Assembly: GCA_025057155.1 (NCBI GenBank)
Contig: JANWYD010000006.1
Location: 186,001-250,000 of the forward strand
Reading direction: 5' to 3'
Source of the DNA: Chloroflexaceae bacterium
GTDB lineage: Bacteria > Chloroflexota > Chloroflexia > Chloroflexales > Chloroflexaceae
Length of the DNA stretch: 64,000 bases
Every line of letters begins with the position of its first letter. Position 1 is the stretch's first letter. This document shows positions 44,301 through 52,662 of this stretch, one piece after another. The translations under genes and the position numbers were made by a program. The notes beneath the pieces were generated by a model. That model saw only the letters and a program-made list of their open reading frames with translations. It was not told the origin of the DNA and made no database searches.

Positions 44301-44944
44301 CCGTCCACTTCATTCTCGCCAGCAACACCAGCGAAATCGCCATCACGCTGCTGGCGACCGCCGCCGGCGCCGGCGAACCGCTCTCGCCCCTGCAGTTGCT
44401 CTGGATTAACCTGGTCACCGATGTCTTCCCCGAACTGGCCCTGGGGCTGGAACCGCCGGAGTGCGACGTGTTGCGCCAGCCGCCCCGCGACCCTCACGCC
44501 GCCATGTTCAACCGCCGCGACGTGCGGCGCATCGGCGTAGAGAGCGCCGTCCTGACCACCGTCGCCCTCGGCGCCTACGGCTGGGGCCTGGCGCGCTACG
44601 GTATGGGACCGCGGACCAGCACTCTGACCTTCACGACCCTTACCACCTCACAGTTGCTCTACGCCATCAGTTGTCGCTCCGAGAAACGCTGGCTGTTCGA
44701 CCGGCAACCCTCGCCGACAAACCCCTACATGACCTTCGCCGTAGCCGCCGGCCTGGGGCTCCAGAGCATCACCACCTTCATGCCTGGCCTGCGCCAGGTC
44801 CTGGGAACCGCCGCCCTTGGCCCGTCGGACTGGCTGCTGGTGCTGGCGCTGGCCAGCGTGCCCTATCTTGCCAGTGAATTGACGAAGGCCATCGAATGCC
44901 CGCATCGAGTAGACAGGAAAGACGCAACCAGCCATGGCCAGTGA
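41303..44944 (+). CDS. P-type cation-transporting ATPase (P2-like) with unusual N-terminal extension
   Basis: A 1213-residue P-type ATPase. The core has TGES (486-489, actuator domain), VAAVPEGLP (near 600, the P2A-type membrane ion-site motif), the phosphorylated DKTGT (Asp646) and TGDGINDGPA (940-949). VPEGLP favours Ca2+- or Mn2+-type P2 pumps over heavy-metal P1B pumps, which carry CPx. The first 210 residues are unrecognised and precede a Pro/Ala linker (about 195-232) and an HMA_2-like domain without CxxC (about 239-300). Start: ATG at 41303; ATG 41342 (MAELSALL) is an alternative. The last 11 bases overlap metK, so the two are likely co-translated. Confidence 0.9.
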   Translation: MSGVPSQRAGDCGMAELSALLEEVFAGGGTARTLLVALTTLPCRTIPGHVFRAALDQYGLRATFDTILQDRQVIEALESVHLPTDGETRTVLLRLTRPLTLYQRLGVGRMRLHVNRELLLAIDDRNEVSLRRGDIRMSWMRMNEEVLVRLRRARDRSGAPVDMLAVSAGHVISQTYPLDVITLPPRVARERVAAEAPPAPAPLPVALPGPVISPAPSPALVLPAPVVSAAPAAGVAVVHRSPGRLRLRIAQLYRNEVEKARLERALRGRAGIISVVASSLTGTLLLRFAAPLTHAEVERTVGRILSGEDASEGGRRHQAHHPWHIFDIEQTATLLDTSPDRGLSHAVALERLSQYGPNLLPQAVSRSPLQIMLEQLSSLPVALLGVSALVSIVTGGLVDGVVILGVVALNAGIGFTTEYWAEQTIAGLNRGVEPHAVVVRDGQERELEGKLVVPGDLIILRRGMAVPADARLIVADHLSVDESALTGESVPVNKSVAPLDQRNVPLGSRTNMVYRGTVVTGGSGRALVVATGVATEIGEIQRLLGEAEQPETPLQRQLRTLSGQLVAGSLALCGVVFGIGLARNQGLLEMFKTAVALAVAAVPEGLPTVATTTLAIGLRRLEQQGVLVRRLVAVETLGSVEFLCLDKTGTITRNEMTLVMVVTGDRRYDHGAGGFSVEGQALPPGGSPDLEALLRLTALCSEVRLEPAADGPRLLGTPTETALVRAALEQGIDIEALRARYPLLRTRLRSEGRGFMDTLHQDGSGYLLAVKGSPDQVLSLCDRVSEAGTVRPLTEEDRERILVDNERMAGQALRVLGVAYLPDDGVPEERRDLIWVGLAGIADPPRPEIPALVERLRAAGVRTIMITGDQSATATAIARQIGLGHEGHLESLDAAQLETLPPDVLRSLAERVDIFSRVSPAHKLYIVQALQRAGYVVAMTGDGINDGPALRAADIGIAMGVSGSEVAQEVADMIVRDDNLATIVGAIEQGRTIYSDIKKAVHFILASNTSEIAITLLATAAGAGEPLSPLQLLWINLVTDVFPELALGLEPPECDVLRQPPRDPHAAMFNRRDVRRIGVESAVLTTVALGAYGWGLARYGMGPRTSTLTFTTLTTSQLLYAISCRSEKRWLFDRQPSPTNPYMTFAVAAGLGLQSITTFMPGLRQVLGTAALGPSDWLLVLALASVPYLASELTKAIECPHRVDRKDATSHGQ

Positions 44945-46115
44945 GTATGTGTTTACATCCGAGTCCGTTACAGCAGGGCATCCCGACAAGCTCTGCGATC
45001 AGATCAGCGACGCCCTGGTCGGCCATATTCTCTGGCAAGATCCCGCCGCGCGGGTGGTGGCCGAGTGCGCTGTTTCCACGGGCATCCTGTTCGTCTCGTT
45101 GAAGGCGGCGACAACTGCCAGCATTGACATTCCCCGCGTCGCCCGCGAGGTCATCCTGGAGGCCGGCTACGACCGCGGCAGCTTCAACGGCCGCACCTGT
45201 ACGGTCATGACTAACCAGCTTGAAGAGCCGACAGCCTTGCGCGCAAGCCTGCGCGACCGTGAGAGCGCCCTGTCAGAACTGGTCGCCCAGGAGAACGTCA
45301 CGCTCTTTGGCTTCGCCTGCACCCAGACTCCGGTGCTGATGCCGCTGCCGATCTGGCTGGCCAATCGCCTGGCGCAGCGCCTCGACATCGTCTGCCGCGA
45401 GCACCGCGACGATCTCGCGCCCGACGGGAAGGTGCAGGTAGGCATCGTGTACCGCGACCACCAGCCGTTTCGTATTCATAGCCTGACCCTGGTGGCCAGC
45501 CAGCGTCACCCCGATCTGCCCCTGGCCCGGCTGCGCCAGTTGATCATTGAGCAGGTGGTCAAACCGGTGTTCGAACACGAGCCGCTCGTTCCCGATGCGG
45601 AGACGCGCCTGCAGATCAACCCCGAAGGCCCGGTGGTGGAGGGTGGTCCGGCCCTGCACGCGGGCCTGACCGGGCGCAAAACCGGCGCCGACACCTACGG
45701 GGGCTACGCGCGCCAGAGCAGCGCGGCGCTGAGCGGCAAGGACCCGACCCGCATCGACCGCACCGGCGCCTACGCCGCGCGCCACGCGGCCAAGAACGTG
45801 GTGGCGGCGGGCCTGGCCTCCCGCTGCGAGGTGCAACTCAGCTACTCGATCGGCTTCCGCGACCCGGTGAGCGTGCGGGTGGAGACCTTTGGCACCGGTG
45901 CGCTCAGCGACGATGAACTGTCGGAGCGGGTGGCGCGGGCCTTCGATTTTAGCGTGGGCGGGATCATCCGCCGCTTCGATCTGGCCGGCCTGGCCGCCCG
46001 TTCACGAGGCCGGCTCTACCAGCGCGTGGCGGCCCACGGCCACTTCGGGCGGCCCGAACTGGTGTTGCCCTGGGAGGCGACCGATGGGGTGGCGGCGCTG
46101 CGGGAGGCGGGGTAG
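44934..46115 (+). CDS. metK: Divergent S-adenosylmethionine synthetase (methionine adenosyltransferase)
   Basis: A 393-residue MetK homologue, normal in length. Conserved are GHPDKLCDQISDA (15-27, with His16, Asp18, Lys19), PDGK (163-166), LTGRK (245-249), DTYGGYAR (253-260) and SGKDPT-x-x-DR (267-276). Two hallmark motifs are changed. GAGDQG reads AQENVT (118-123), placing Glu120 where E. coli has Asp118. GGPMGDCG reads GGPALHAG (237-244), placing His242 where E. coli has Asp238. GGGAFSGKD reads SSAALSGKD. It may still make AdoMet or be a paralogue with altered activity; no second metK is visible here to decide. Its start overlaps the ATPase gene by 11 bp. Confidence 0.85.
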   Translation: MASEYVFTSESVTAGHPDKLCDQISDALVGHILWQDPAARVVAECAVSTGILFVSLKAATTASIDIPRVAREVILEAGYDRGSFNGRTCTVMTNQLEEPTALRASLRDRESALSELVAQENVTLFGFACTQTPVLMPLPIWLANRLAQRLDIVCREHRDDLAPDGKVQVGIVYRDHQPFRIHSLTLVASQRHPDLPLARLRQLIIEQVVKPVFEHEPLVPDAETRLQINPEGPVVEGGPALHAGLTGRKTGADTYGGYARQSSAALSGKDPTRIDRTGAYAARHAAKNVVAAGLASRCEVQLSYSIGFRDPVSVRVETFGTGALSDDELSERVARAFDFSVGGIIRRFDLAGLAARSRGRLYQRVAAHGHFGRPELVLPWEATDGVAALREAG

Positions 46116-46118
46116 GAC

Positions 46119-46292
46119 GTGGAGGTGTGGAAGTGTGGAGGTTGTGGAGGTTGGAGGTGTCCGAACAGCTCTATCGCCACAGCTCTACATCTCCACCCAG
46201 CTCCCAATCCGGAGATCACAGCCGACGACGCGCAGAGTCCGAACAGCTCCGTAGCTCCAACTCTACACCTCCGCACCTCCACATCTCCACAG
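46119..46292. repeat. Opposed CTCCAC arrays (repeat family 2)
   Basis: A GTGGAGGT-type arm (46119-46161) begins right after the metK stop. Two complementary arms follow, at 46177-46199 and 46253-46292. TCCGAACAGCTC occurs twice (about 46160 and 46238), so part of the block is a direct duplication. No gene is seen between metK and ppc. Confidence 0.75.
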
Positions 46293-46319
46293 ACCGATAA
46301 GGAGAGGAGGACGCGCCCG

Positions 46320-49064
46320 ATGACCGTCCACAACTACCTCACCATTGACCCTGACACTTTCACCGATGAGTGGCGCTTCGTGCTGGAGTGTCTGCACGAA
46401 GTGCTGCGCGAAGCCGGAGAGCCGGAACTGGCCGCGGCGCTCCCCTGGCTGGAAGCAGAAGCTCCCGCGACACCGCCGCTGGAAGCGCCCCCCGAACGGC
46501 TGATCCAGGCCCTCTCAATTGGCTTTCAGTTGCTCAAAATGGTCGAAGAACGAGCCGCGGTGCAGTACCGTCGGCTGACGGAAACGCGCAACGGCCTGGC
46601 TGCTGTGCCGGCGCTGTGGGGCGAGGCCCTCTGTCAGTTGCGCGGACGGGACATCTCCGGCGAAGACATCGCCGCCGCGCTGCCCGAAGTGCGGGTCGAA
46701 CTGGTGCTCACCGCCCACCCCACCGAGGCCAAACGCGCCACCGTGCTCGAGCACCACCGCGCCCTCTACCTGCTGCTGGTCAAACGCGGTGAAACCCGGT
46801 GGACGCCCTATGAGCAGGAGTCAATCCGTGCCGAGGTGCTGGCGCGCCTGACCACGCTCTGGCGCACTGGCGAGATCTTTCTGGAAAAACCCGACGTAGC
46901 CTCCGAACGGCGCAACATCCTGCACTACCTGCGCAACGTCTTTCCCGATATTATCGGGCTGCTCGACGAGCGCCTGCGGCAGGCATGGGCCACAGTGGGC
47001 TTCGATCCGGCCCTGATTGACGGGGTGGAGCGACTGCCCCGGCTGCGCTTCGGCACCTGGGTCGGCGGGGATCGCGATGGGCACCCCCTGGTCACCGCCG
47101 AGGTCACCCGCGAGACCCTGGGCGAATTGCGGCAGCAGGCCCTGAGCATCATCCAGGATCAGTTGCGCGACCTGGCGCGGTCCCTCAGCCTCTCCGACTT
47201 GCTCCAGGCACCCCCGGCGGAACTTCTCGAACGCATCGCTGAAGTGACCGCCGCGATGGGGCCGACGGGCGCGCAGGCGCTGAAGCGCAATCCCAACGAG
47301 GCATGGCGCCAGTGGATCAACCTGATGCTGGCCCGCCTGCCGCTCACATTGCCTCTCGCAACGTATCACTACCGCGCGGCCTCCGAACTCGAGCGCGACC
47401 TGCACCTCCTCGCCACATCTCTCGACGCCGTGGGCGCGCAACGTCTGGCCCGACACTTCGTGCATCCCGTCATCCGCAGCCTCCAGACCTTCGGCTTTCA
47501 CCTCGCCGCTCTGGACGTGCGCCAGAACAGCCACTTCCACGACCTGGCCCTGGGGCAACTGCTGGCCGTCGCCGGCTTTCCCGATCACCACGTCACCCTG
47601 TGGGACGTGCCCCGGCGCATGGCGCTGCTGGAGCGGGAACTGGAGTCGCCGCGGCCCTTCGCCGGCCCGGCGGCGCGCGTGGGCCCCGAAGCCGACGCGG
47701 TGCTCAGTTGCTACCGCGTGCTGCTCGACGAACTCAACACCCACGGGCCGGCGGGTCTGGGGGCGCTGATCGTCAGCATGACCCGCAGTGAGGCCGATCT
47801 GCTTGTGGTCTACCTCTTCGCCCGCGAAGTGGGCCTGTTGCGCGATGCGCCCGACGGCCCGGCCTGCCCCCTGGCAGTCGTCCCGCTGTTCGAGACCATT
47901 GAGGACCTGGAGCGTAGCGCGGCCATCCTGGCCGCCTTTCTCGATCACCCCCTGACCCGCCGGAGCCTGGAGTTGCAGCGGCAGTTGCGGGGCGAGCGCG
48001 ATCTGGTGCAACAGGTGATGATTGGCTACAGTGACAGCAACAAAGATGGCGGTCTGGTAGCCAGCCTGTGGGCGCTGTATCGGGCGCAGAAAGCCATGGC
48101 CGCAGTGGGGCGGGAGCGCGGCGTGCGCATCCGCTTCTTCCATGGCCGGGGCGGCACGATCAGCCGGGGGGCCGGGCCAACCCACCGCTTCATCAAGGCC
48201 CTGCCCGCAGGCGCCCTGGGCGGCGATCTGCGGGTCACCGAACAGGGCGAAGCGATTTCGCAGAAATACGCCAACCGTCTGACCGCCAGCTACAACCTGG
48301 AACTGTACCTGGCGGGCGTGAGCCGCGCCACCGTGCTCGAACGCCACGCGCCGGACGAGACGCACGTCCTCGAACCGGTCATGGACCACCTGGCGACCGT
48401 GAGCCGGGCTGCCTACACCGACCTGATCGGCAGCGCGGGCTTCCTTACCTTCTTCCGCCAGGCCACCCCGATAGATGCCCTGGAACAGAGCCGTATCGGT
48501 TCGCGGCCCACCCGGCGTACCGGCCAGGCCACCCTGGCCGACCTGCGGGCCATCCCCTGGGTGTTCAGTTGGAGCCAGGCACGCTTCTTCCTCTCCGGCT
48601 GGTACGGCGTTGGCAGCGCCCTTGAACACCTCCACCAGAGTGATCCGCCAACCTTCGCAACGCTGCAACAGCACTTCCTGACCTGGGCGCCGTTGCACTA
48701 CATCTTCAGCAACGCCGCCACCAGCATCGCCAGCGCCGACCCGGAGGTGATGGGCTGGTACGCCGGTCTGGTGGAGGACGCCGCGTTGCGCGAGACCCTG
48801 CTGGAGCGCATCCTCACCGAATACCGGCGCACGGTAACGATGCTGGAACGCCTCTATGACGGCCCCCTGGCCCGGCGTCGGCCCAACATCTTCAGCATGA
48901 TCGAGGCCCGCAACCCCGGCCTGCGCGTGCTGCACCGCCAGCAGATCGCTCTGCTGCGCGAGTGGCGGGCGCTGCGCGCGCGCGGCGAGGACGATGGGGC
49001 GCTGCTGCCGCGCCTGTTGCTCACGATTAACGCGATTGCGAATGGTCTGGGTTCAACCGGGTAA
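46320..49064 (+). CDS. ppc: Phosphoenolpyruvate carboxylase
   Basis: A 914-residue PEPC, which adds bicarbonate to phosphoenolpyruvate to make oxaloacetate. Catalytic signatures: [10 protein letters not shown] with His133, [18 protein letters not shown] with Lys575, [11 protein letters not shown] with Arg610 in the glycine-rich loop, and [12 protein letters not shown]. The C-terminus ends [13 protein letters not shown], close to the usual NTG end that takes part in catalysis and regulation. Length fits bacterial PEPCs. The ATG at 46320 follows AGGAGG by 9 nt. Phototrophic Chloroflexota use PEPC in anaplerotic and autotrophic carbon entry; that link is inference. Confidence 0.96.
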   Translation: MTVHNYLTIDPDTFTDEWRFVLECLHEVLREAGEPELAAALPWLEAEAPATPPLEAPPERLIQALSIGFQLLKMVEERAAVQYRRLTETRNGLAAVPALWGEALCQLRGRDISGEDIAAALPEVRVELVLTAHPTEAKRATVLEHHRALYLLLVKRGETRWTPYEQESIRAEVLARLTTLWRTGEIFLEKPDVASERRNILHYLRNVFPDIIGLLDERLRQAWATVGFDPALIDGVERLPRLRFGTWVGGDRDGHPLVTAEVTRETLGELRQQALSIIQDQLRDLARSLSLSDLLQAPPAELLERIAEVTAAMGPTGAQALKRNPNEAWRQWINLMLARLPLTLPLATYHYRAASELERDLHLLATSLDAVGAQRLARHFVHPVIRSLQTFGFHLAALDVRQNSHFHDLALGQLLAVAGFPDHHVTLWDVPRRMALLERELESPRPFAGPAARVGPEADAVLSCYRVLLDELNTHGPAGLGALIVSMTRSEADLLVVYLFAREVGLLRDAPDGPACPLAVVPLFETIEDLERSAAILAAFLDHPLTRRSLELQRQLRGERDLVQQVMIGYSDSNKDGGLVASLWALYRAQKAMAAVGRERGVRIRFFHGRGGTISRGAGPTHRFIKALPAGALGGDLRVTEQGEAISQKYANRLTASYNLELYLAGVSRATVLERHAPDETHVLEPVMDHLATVSRAAYTDLIGSAGFLTFFRQATPIDALEQSRIGSRPTRRTGQATLADLRAIPWVFSWSQARFFLSGWYGVGSALEHLHQSDPPTFATLQQHFLTWAPLHYIFSNAATSIASADPEVMGWYAGLVEDAALRETLLERILTEYRRTVTMLERLYDGPLARRRPNIFSMIEARNPGLRVLHRQQIALLREWRALRARGEDDGALLPRLLLTINAIANGLGSTG

Positions 49065-49134
49065 TGGGTTTCGGGGAAACTGGGGTTGGCGCGTGTGCTC
49101 CGGGTTGCCCGCCCGTCCGGCCCGGGGTGGTGTG

Positions 49135-49157
49135 GAGACGGCCCGGCGGGCCGTCTC
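49135..49157 (+). terminator. Hairpin downstream of ppc
   Basis: GAGACGGCCC (49135-49144) pairs with GGGCCGTCTC (49148-49157) around a GGC loop. It lies about 70 bp after the ppc stop codon, but there is no strong T-tract. Confidence 0.5.
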
Positions 49158-49185
49158 TACCCGCCGGGGTTCCGGGCGTCCCAGG

Positions 49186-49214
49186 TTGCTTGCCTGCCCG
49201 GCCCGGGGTATACT
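49186..49214 (+). promoter_or_regulatory. Promoter of the glutathione peroxidase gene
   Basis: TTGCTT (49186-49191) and TATACT (49209-49214) are separated by exactly 17 bp, 41 bp before the start codon. Confidence 0.65.
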
Positions 49215-49254
49215 ACCTCTGTACAGGTTTTGCACAATTTCAAGGACCACATCA

Positions 49255-49776
49255 ATGACCATCTATGATTTTACGGCCAACCTGATAGACGGAACGCCCC
49301 AGAAACTCGACGCCTACCAGGGCAAAGTGACGTTGATCGTCAACGTCGCCAGCCGCTGCGGCTTCACACCCCAGTACGCGGGGCTGGAGACCCTCTACCG
49401 CCGCTACAGGGACGAGGGCTTCGTCGTGCTCGGCTTCCCCTGCAACCAGTTCGGCTTCCAGGAACCGGGAACCGAGTCCGAGATCCAGCAGTTCTGCAGC
49501 CTGAATTACGACGTCACCTTCCCGATGTTTGCCAAGATTGACGTGAACGGGCCGCGGACCCACCCGCTCTACGCCTATCTCAAGGCCGAGCAGCCCGGCT
49601 TCCTGGGCCTCCCGACGATCAAGTGGAACTTCACCAAGTTTCTGGTAGATCGCAACGGCAACGTGCGCCGGCGCTACGCGCCCACCGACACGCCGGAGTC
49701 CATCGAGCGCGACATCGTCGCCCTGCTGCGCGAACATCCAGCGCCGCAGGCCGTCGCCGACGGCGCGACGCGGTGA
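49255..49776 (+). CDS. Glutathione peroxidase-family thiol peroxidase
   Basis: A 173-residue cytosolic peroxidase of the BtuE/GPx family. The catalytic residues are Cys35 ([12 protein letters not shown]), Gln65 and Asn64 ([12 protein letters not shown]), and a Trp in [12 protein letters not shown] (about 124). A second cysteine, Cys81 ([15 protein letters not shown]), lies where thioredoxin-dependent members place their resolving Cys, so thioredoxin is the more likely reductant. The ATG at 49255 has AAGGA at good spacing and a consensus promoter. It is monocistronic: an inverted repeat follows before a convergent gene. Confidence 0.94.
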   Translation: MTIYDFTANLIDGTPQKLDAYQGKVTLIVNVASRCGFTPQYAGLETLYRRYRDEGFVVLGFPCNQFGFQEPGTESEIQQFCSLNYDVTFPMFAKIDVNGPRTHPLYAYLKAEQPGFLGLPTIKWNFTKFLVDRNGNVRRRYAPTDTPESIERDIVALLREHPAPQAVADGATR

Positions 49777-49812
49777 GTCTGAGGTGAGCATGGGCTGCAG
49801 CCCCTGTAGCCC

Positions 49813-49861
49813 CCGGCTCGCTGATACCGCGCGGCTAAGTCGCGCCGTATCAGCGAGCCGG
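49813..49861. terminator. Inverted repeat between convergent genes
   Basis: CCGGCTCGCTGATAC (49813-49827) is the exact reverse complement of GTATCAGCGAGCCGG (49847-49861), with further GCGCGG/CGCGCC pairing inside. It lies between the ends of the glutathione peroxidase and nucleotidyltransferase genes, as expected for a bidirectional terminator. Confidence 0.7.
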
Positions 49862-49862
49862 T

Positions 49863-50222
49863 TCATGTATGAACATTCCCCACCTCCCCATCGCCCCCCT
49901 CCTCCGCCGCCTGCACGACGACATAGCTACGTTCGATTTCCTGCCTGAAGGTCGGCGGGAGGCGCGCCCAGTCCATAACATCAACGTGAATGGGCAGGTT
50001 GCTCTCCACAAACGCCTCCCGCAGCTCGAAGAGACGCTCGAAGGGCCGTTGCAAGTCGTGCGGATTGCGCACGACGAGATCGAGGTCGCTGGCCTCGTGC
50101 GCCCCGCCGGTGACGCGGCTGCCATAGGCCCAGACATCGCAGGCCGGCGCGTACTGACGCAGAATGGCGCGCACCTGGTCGAGGTAACGCGCTGGCAGGT
50201 TGAGCCTGACGTGAATAGTCAC
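49863..50222 (-). CDS. MNT-type nucleotidyltransferase (HEPN/MNT partner)
   Basis: A 119-residue minimal nucleotidyltransferase. The signature is YGSRVTGGAHEASDLDLVV (33-51): Gly34-Ser35, and Asp46 and Asp48 as metal ligands. A third acidic position probably lies in IHVDVMDW. It starts with GTG at 50222, overlapping the stop of the HEPN gene by four bases (GTGA), so the HEPN gene is translated first. In characterised HEPN/MNT systems the MNT protein AMPylates or otherwise silences the HEPN RNase. Whether this HI0073/HI0074-like pair is a toxin-antitoxin is unproven. Confidence 0.85.
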   Translation of the reverse strand: MTIHVRLNLPARYLDQVRAILRQYAPACDVWAYGSRVTGGAHEASDLDLVVRNPHDLQRPFERLFELREAFVESNLPIHVDVMDWARLPPTFRQEIERSYVVVQAAEEGGDGEVGNVHT

Positions 50223-50662
50223 GGCGCCTCCTCGTCGAGCGTCCGGTCGGCCCGCAGGCGTTCCGCCAGCGCGCGAGCGTCACGGACGAAATCCGGGAGT
50301 AACGTGAGCGTTTCCCGCGCGAACGCCTCGCCGTAGTCGTGGGCCGTATTGTTGCGGTTATCGCGGTAGGTAAACCAGCGCTCGACTTCGTCTGGCGTGA
50401 GCAGACCATGCCGGGCGGCCAGGCGCAGCACTTCCTTGACCGGCGTCGCGTCCAGCACGCGCGCGCCGTAGCCGAAGTCCTTCAACCGGCGCCTGACGAG
50501 TTTGAAGGAGACCTCCTGCGCCAGTTCGAAGCCCTTGATGATAGCCATGCGAAAGATTTCCTGTTCGGTAACCTCCTGGCCGGCAACGGCGCGCTGATAC
50601 AGCGCCAGCGCGGCTTCGAGAGCGCGCAGCGTGTTGGTCAGATGATCCGTGTTGAGGCTCAT
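50219..50662 (-). CDS. HEPN-type nucleotidyltransferase substrate-binding protein (HI0074-like)
   Basis: A 147-residue all-helical protein of the HI0074/HEPN family. The C-terminal Rx4H motif is present as R103-N-N-T-A-H108 in YRDNRNNTAHDYGE. N-terminal helices include TLRALEAALALYQRAV and FRMAIIKGFELAQEVSFKLVRRRL. In RNase-active HEPN toxins the Arg and His of this motif are catalytic. The gene is first in a two-gene unit with the nucleotidyltransferase. Between it and dprA lies a tail-bearing heptad array pointing toward this gene. Confidence 0.87.
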   Translation of the reverse strand: MSLNTDHLTNTLRALEAALALYQRAVAGQEVTEQEIFRMAIIKGFELAQEVSFKLVRRRLKDFGYGARVLDATPVKEVLRLAARHGLLTPDEVERWFTYRDNRNNTAHDYGEAFARETLTLLPDFVRDARALAERLRADRTLDEEAP

Positions 50663-50828
50663 AGGCCGGTTTCTTTCAACCTGGCCGCGCCCCCCGTATC
50701 ACGCCTGGCGGCCCGGGGCTGCCGTTTGCGCGCATGCGCCGTCATCAGGCGGGCCATCTTCGCCTCGAACGGCTTACCAGACGCGCAGGCGTAGCGCCAG
50801 TGCCGCCGAACAGGCCGCACGACCATCA

Positions 50829-50876
50829 TCCCCAGGTTTCAGTAATCCAAAATCCAAAATCCAAAATCCAAAATCG
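50829..50876 (-). repeat. Heptad array with partial tail (repeat family 1, copy e)
   Basis: Four to five TTTTGGA heptads (complement of 50844-50876) are followed on the minus strand by TGAAACCTGGGGATGATG, which matches the first 18 bases of the tail. The later part of the tail is not conserved. The element reads toward the HEPN gene. Confidence 0.65.
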
Positions 50877-50928
50877 AACCTCGTATCTTCCCGCGATACA
50901 GAACGGTACATGCAGAGAAGGAGTTTGC

Positions 50929-52017
50929 ATGTATCCTGATTATACCCGCTACTATCTCGGCTTCAACCTGGCGCCGGGGCTGGGGCCAGCCCGTCTGGCG
51001 CGGCTGATCGCCCACTGCGGCTCGCCGGAGCGCGCCTGGCACGCCGATGCCTTCGACCTGGCCGCCGCCGGCATTGACGCGCGCACCAGCGCGGCATTTC
51101 TCGCCACTCGCGAACGGGTTGACCTCGACCGCGAACTGGAGCGCGCCGCGCGGCTCGGCGTCACCTTGCTGTGTATCGAGGACGCGGCCTACCCCCGGCT
51201 GCTGCGCGAGATCCCCGGCGCCCCGCCCCTGCTGTACATTCGCGGCACGCTGACCCCTGCCGACGAGTGGGCCATCGCCGTGGTTGGCACCCGCTCGCCA
51301 ACCCCCTACGGCCGTGAAGCCGCCCGGCATCTGGCCGGCGACCTGGCTCGCGCCGGAGTGACCATCGTCAGCGGGCTGGCCCTGGGGGTTGACGCCATCG
51401 CCCATGCCGCCGCGCTCGACGCCGGGGGGCGCACCGTGGCGGTGCTGGCCTGCGGCGTGGATCGCCCCTACCCCGAGCGCCACCGCGACCTGGCCGAACG
51501 CATCATCGCTCAGGGCGCCCTGGTGAGCGACTACCCGCTGGGGACCGCCCCCGCCGCGGCCAACTTCCCTCCCCGCAACCGCATCATCAGCGGCCTGAGC
51601 CGCGGCACGCTGGTGGTCGAGGCCGGCGAGCGCAGCGGCGCGCTGATCACCGTCGAGTTCGCGCTGGAACAGGGCCGCGACGTGCTGGCCGTGCCGGGGT
51701 CCATCTTCTCGCGCCAGAGCGCGGGCTGTCTGCAACTCATCCGCGACGGCGCCGCCCTCGTCGCCTCCGCCGACGACGCTCTCGCCGCGCTTAATCTGAC
51801 CGCCGCCAGCGCCCAGTCCGAGGCGCGCATCGAACTGCCTGCCGACCCGGTGGAGGCGGCGCTGCTGGCTGCGCTGAGCCACGAACCGCGTCACATTGAT
51901 GAACTCGGACGAGCGGTTGAACTGCCGGCCCCCACTGTCGCCGCGGCGCTGGCTCTGCTGGAACTCAAGGGCCTGGCGCGCCAGGCCGCGCCGATGCAGT
52001 ACGTGCGGGCGCGCTGA
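50929..52017 (+). CDS. dprA: DNA processing protein DprA/Smf
   Basis: A 362-residue DprA, the loader of RecA onto incoming single-stranded DNA during transformation. An N-terminal helical domain (YLGFNLAPGLGPARLARLI) is followed by the Rossmann-like core. The core has VVGTRSPTPYG (about 118-128), VSGLALGVDAIAHAAAL (about 146-162), and FPPRNRIISGLS with VVEAGERSGALITVEFA. A C-terminal winged-helix DML1-like domain occupies about 305-360. The ATG at 50929 follows AGAAGGAG. Presence suggests natural competence genes elsewhere. It is convergent with the Nudix gene across an inverted heptad pair. Confidence 0.95.
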   Translation: MYPDYTRYYLGFNLAPGLGPARLARLIAHCGSPERAWHADAFDLAAAGIDARTSAAFLATRERVDLDRELERAARLGVTLLCIEDAAYPRLLREIPGAPPLLYIRGTLTPADEWAIAVVGTRSPTPYGREAARHLAGDLARAGVTIVSGLALGVDAIAHAAALDAGGRTVAVLACGVDRPYPERHRDLAERIIAQGALVSDYPLGTAPAAANFPPRNRIISGLSRGTLVVEAGERSGALITVEFALEQGRDVLAVPGSIFSRQSAGCLQLIRDGAALVASADDALAALNLTAASAQSEARIELPADPVEAALLAALSHEPRHIDELGRAVELPAPTVAAALALLELKGLARQAAPMQYVRAR

Positions 52018-52019
52018 TA

Positions 52020-52187
52020 CGATTTTGGACTTTAGATTTTGGTTTTTGGATTTGTGGGGTCACGGGGAGACATGGCGATGCTATGCAGCCCTGTATTCAA
52101 CAGGAAAGGGCATAGGGCGATTGCGGCAGGTGCCGGGGCTCGCGCCAGAGACCAATCCAAAATCTAAAATCCAAAATCCAAAATCGC
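52020..52187. repeat. Inverted pair of heptad arrays between convergent genes (repeat family 1, copies f and g)
   Basis: A plus-oriented heptad array (52020-52054) is followed by the conserved tail in 46 nt (52066-52111, ending CAACAGGAAAGGGC). A minus-oriented array lies at 52153-52187. The arrays could pair over about 30 bases into a long AT-rich hairpin just after the dprA stop and at the end of the Nudix gene, and so may act as a bidirectional terminator. Confidence 0.75.
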
Positions 52188-52188
52188 A

Positions 52189-52662
52189 TCAGCGGTCAAA
52201 GTACGCCTCGGCGCGCCCGGTGAAGGCATCGCGCAGCATGCGTCGCGTGCGCGGCAGGAGGGGGGGCAGATGATCGGGCAAGAAGAAGCCTACATTGACA
52301 TTCTCATGGCCGGCGGGATGCAACTCGCCGCCTACAATGCGCGCGGCGAAGAAGATGGCCAGGATCTGCGCCTGGTCGCCGTTGGGGTAGGTCCAGTGGA
52401 AATCGGGGCCGCCATAGACGCCGATCAGCCGTTCGGCCTCCAGCACCAGACCGGTCTCCTCCTGCACCTCGCGGGTCATGCCACGCGCCGGCACTTCGTC
52501 GAGGCTGATAGTGCCGCCGGGCACGTCCCACAACATCACATCGGCCCGCCGGCAGAGCAGAATGCCGCCCTGCTCGTTGCGGGCAAAGGCGCTCGCGCGC
52601 ACCTGCAGAATGCACTGGTGCCCGACATAGCTGCGCAGCCAACGGGTATACTTGATGGTCAT
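52189..52662 (-). CDS. Nudix hydrolase
   Basis: A 157-residue cytosolic Nudix enzyme. The Nudix box Gx5Ex7REUxEExGU is intact at residues 50-72 (GTISLDEV, then MTREVQEETGL), with the metal-binding glutamates in REVQEE. The region YGGPDFHWTYPNGDQAQILAIFF is typical of ADP-ribose or nucleoside-diphosphate-sugar pyrophosphatases; the substrate is not certain. Its start overlaps the stop of the upstream FGE-like gene by four bases (ATGA), so the two are probably made from one transcript. Confidence 0.92.
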   Translation of the reverse strand: MTIKYTRWLRSYVGHQCILQVRASAFARNEQGGILLCRRADVMLWDVPGGTISLDEVPARGMTREVQEETGLVLEAERLIGVYGGPDFHWTYPNGDQAQILAIFFAARIVGGELHPAGHENVNVGFFLPDHLPPLLPRTRRMLRDAFTGRAEAYFDR

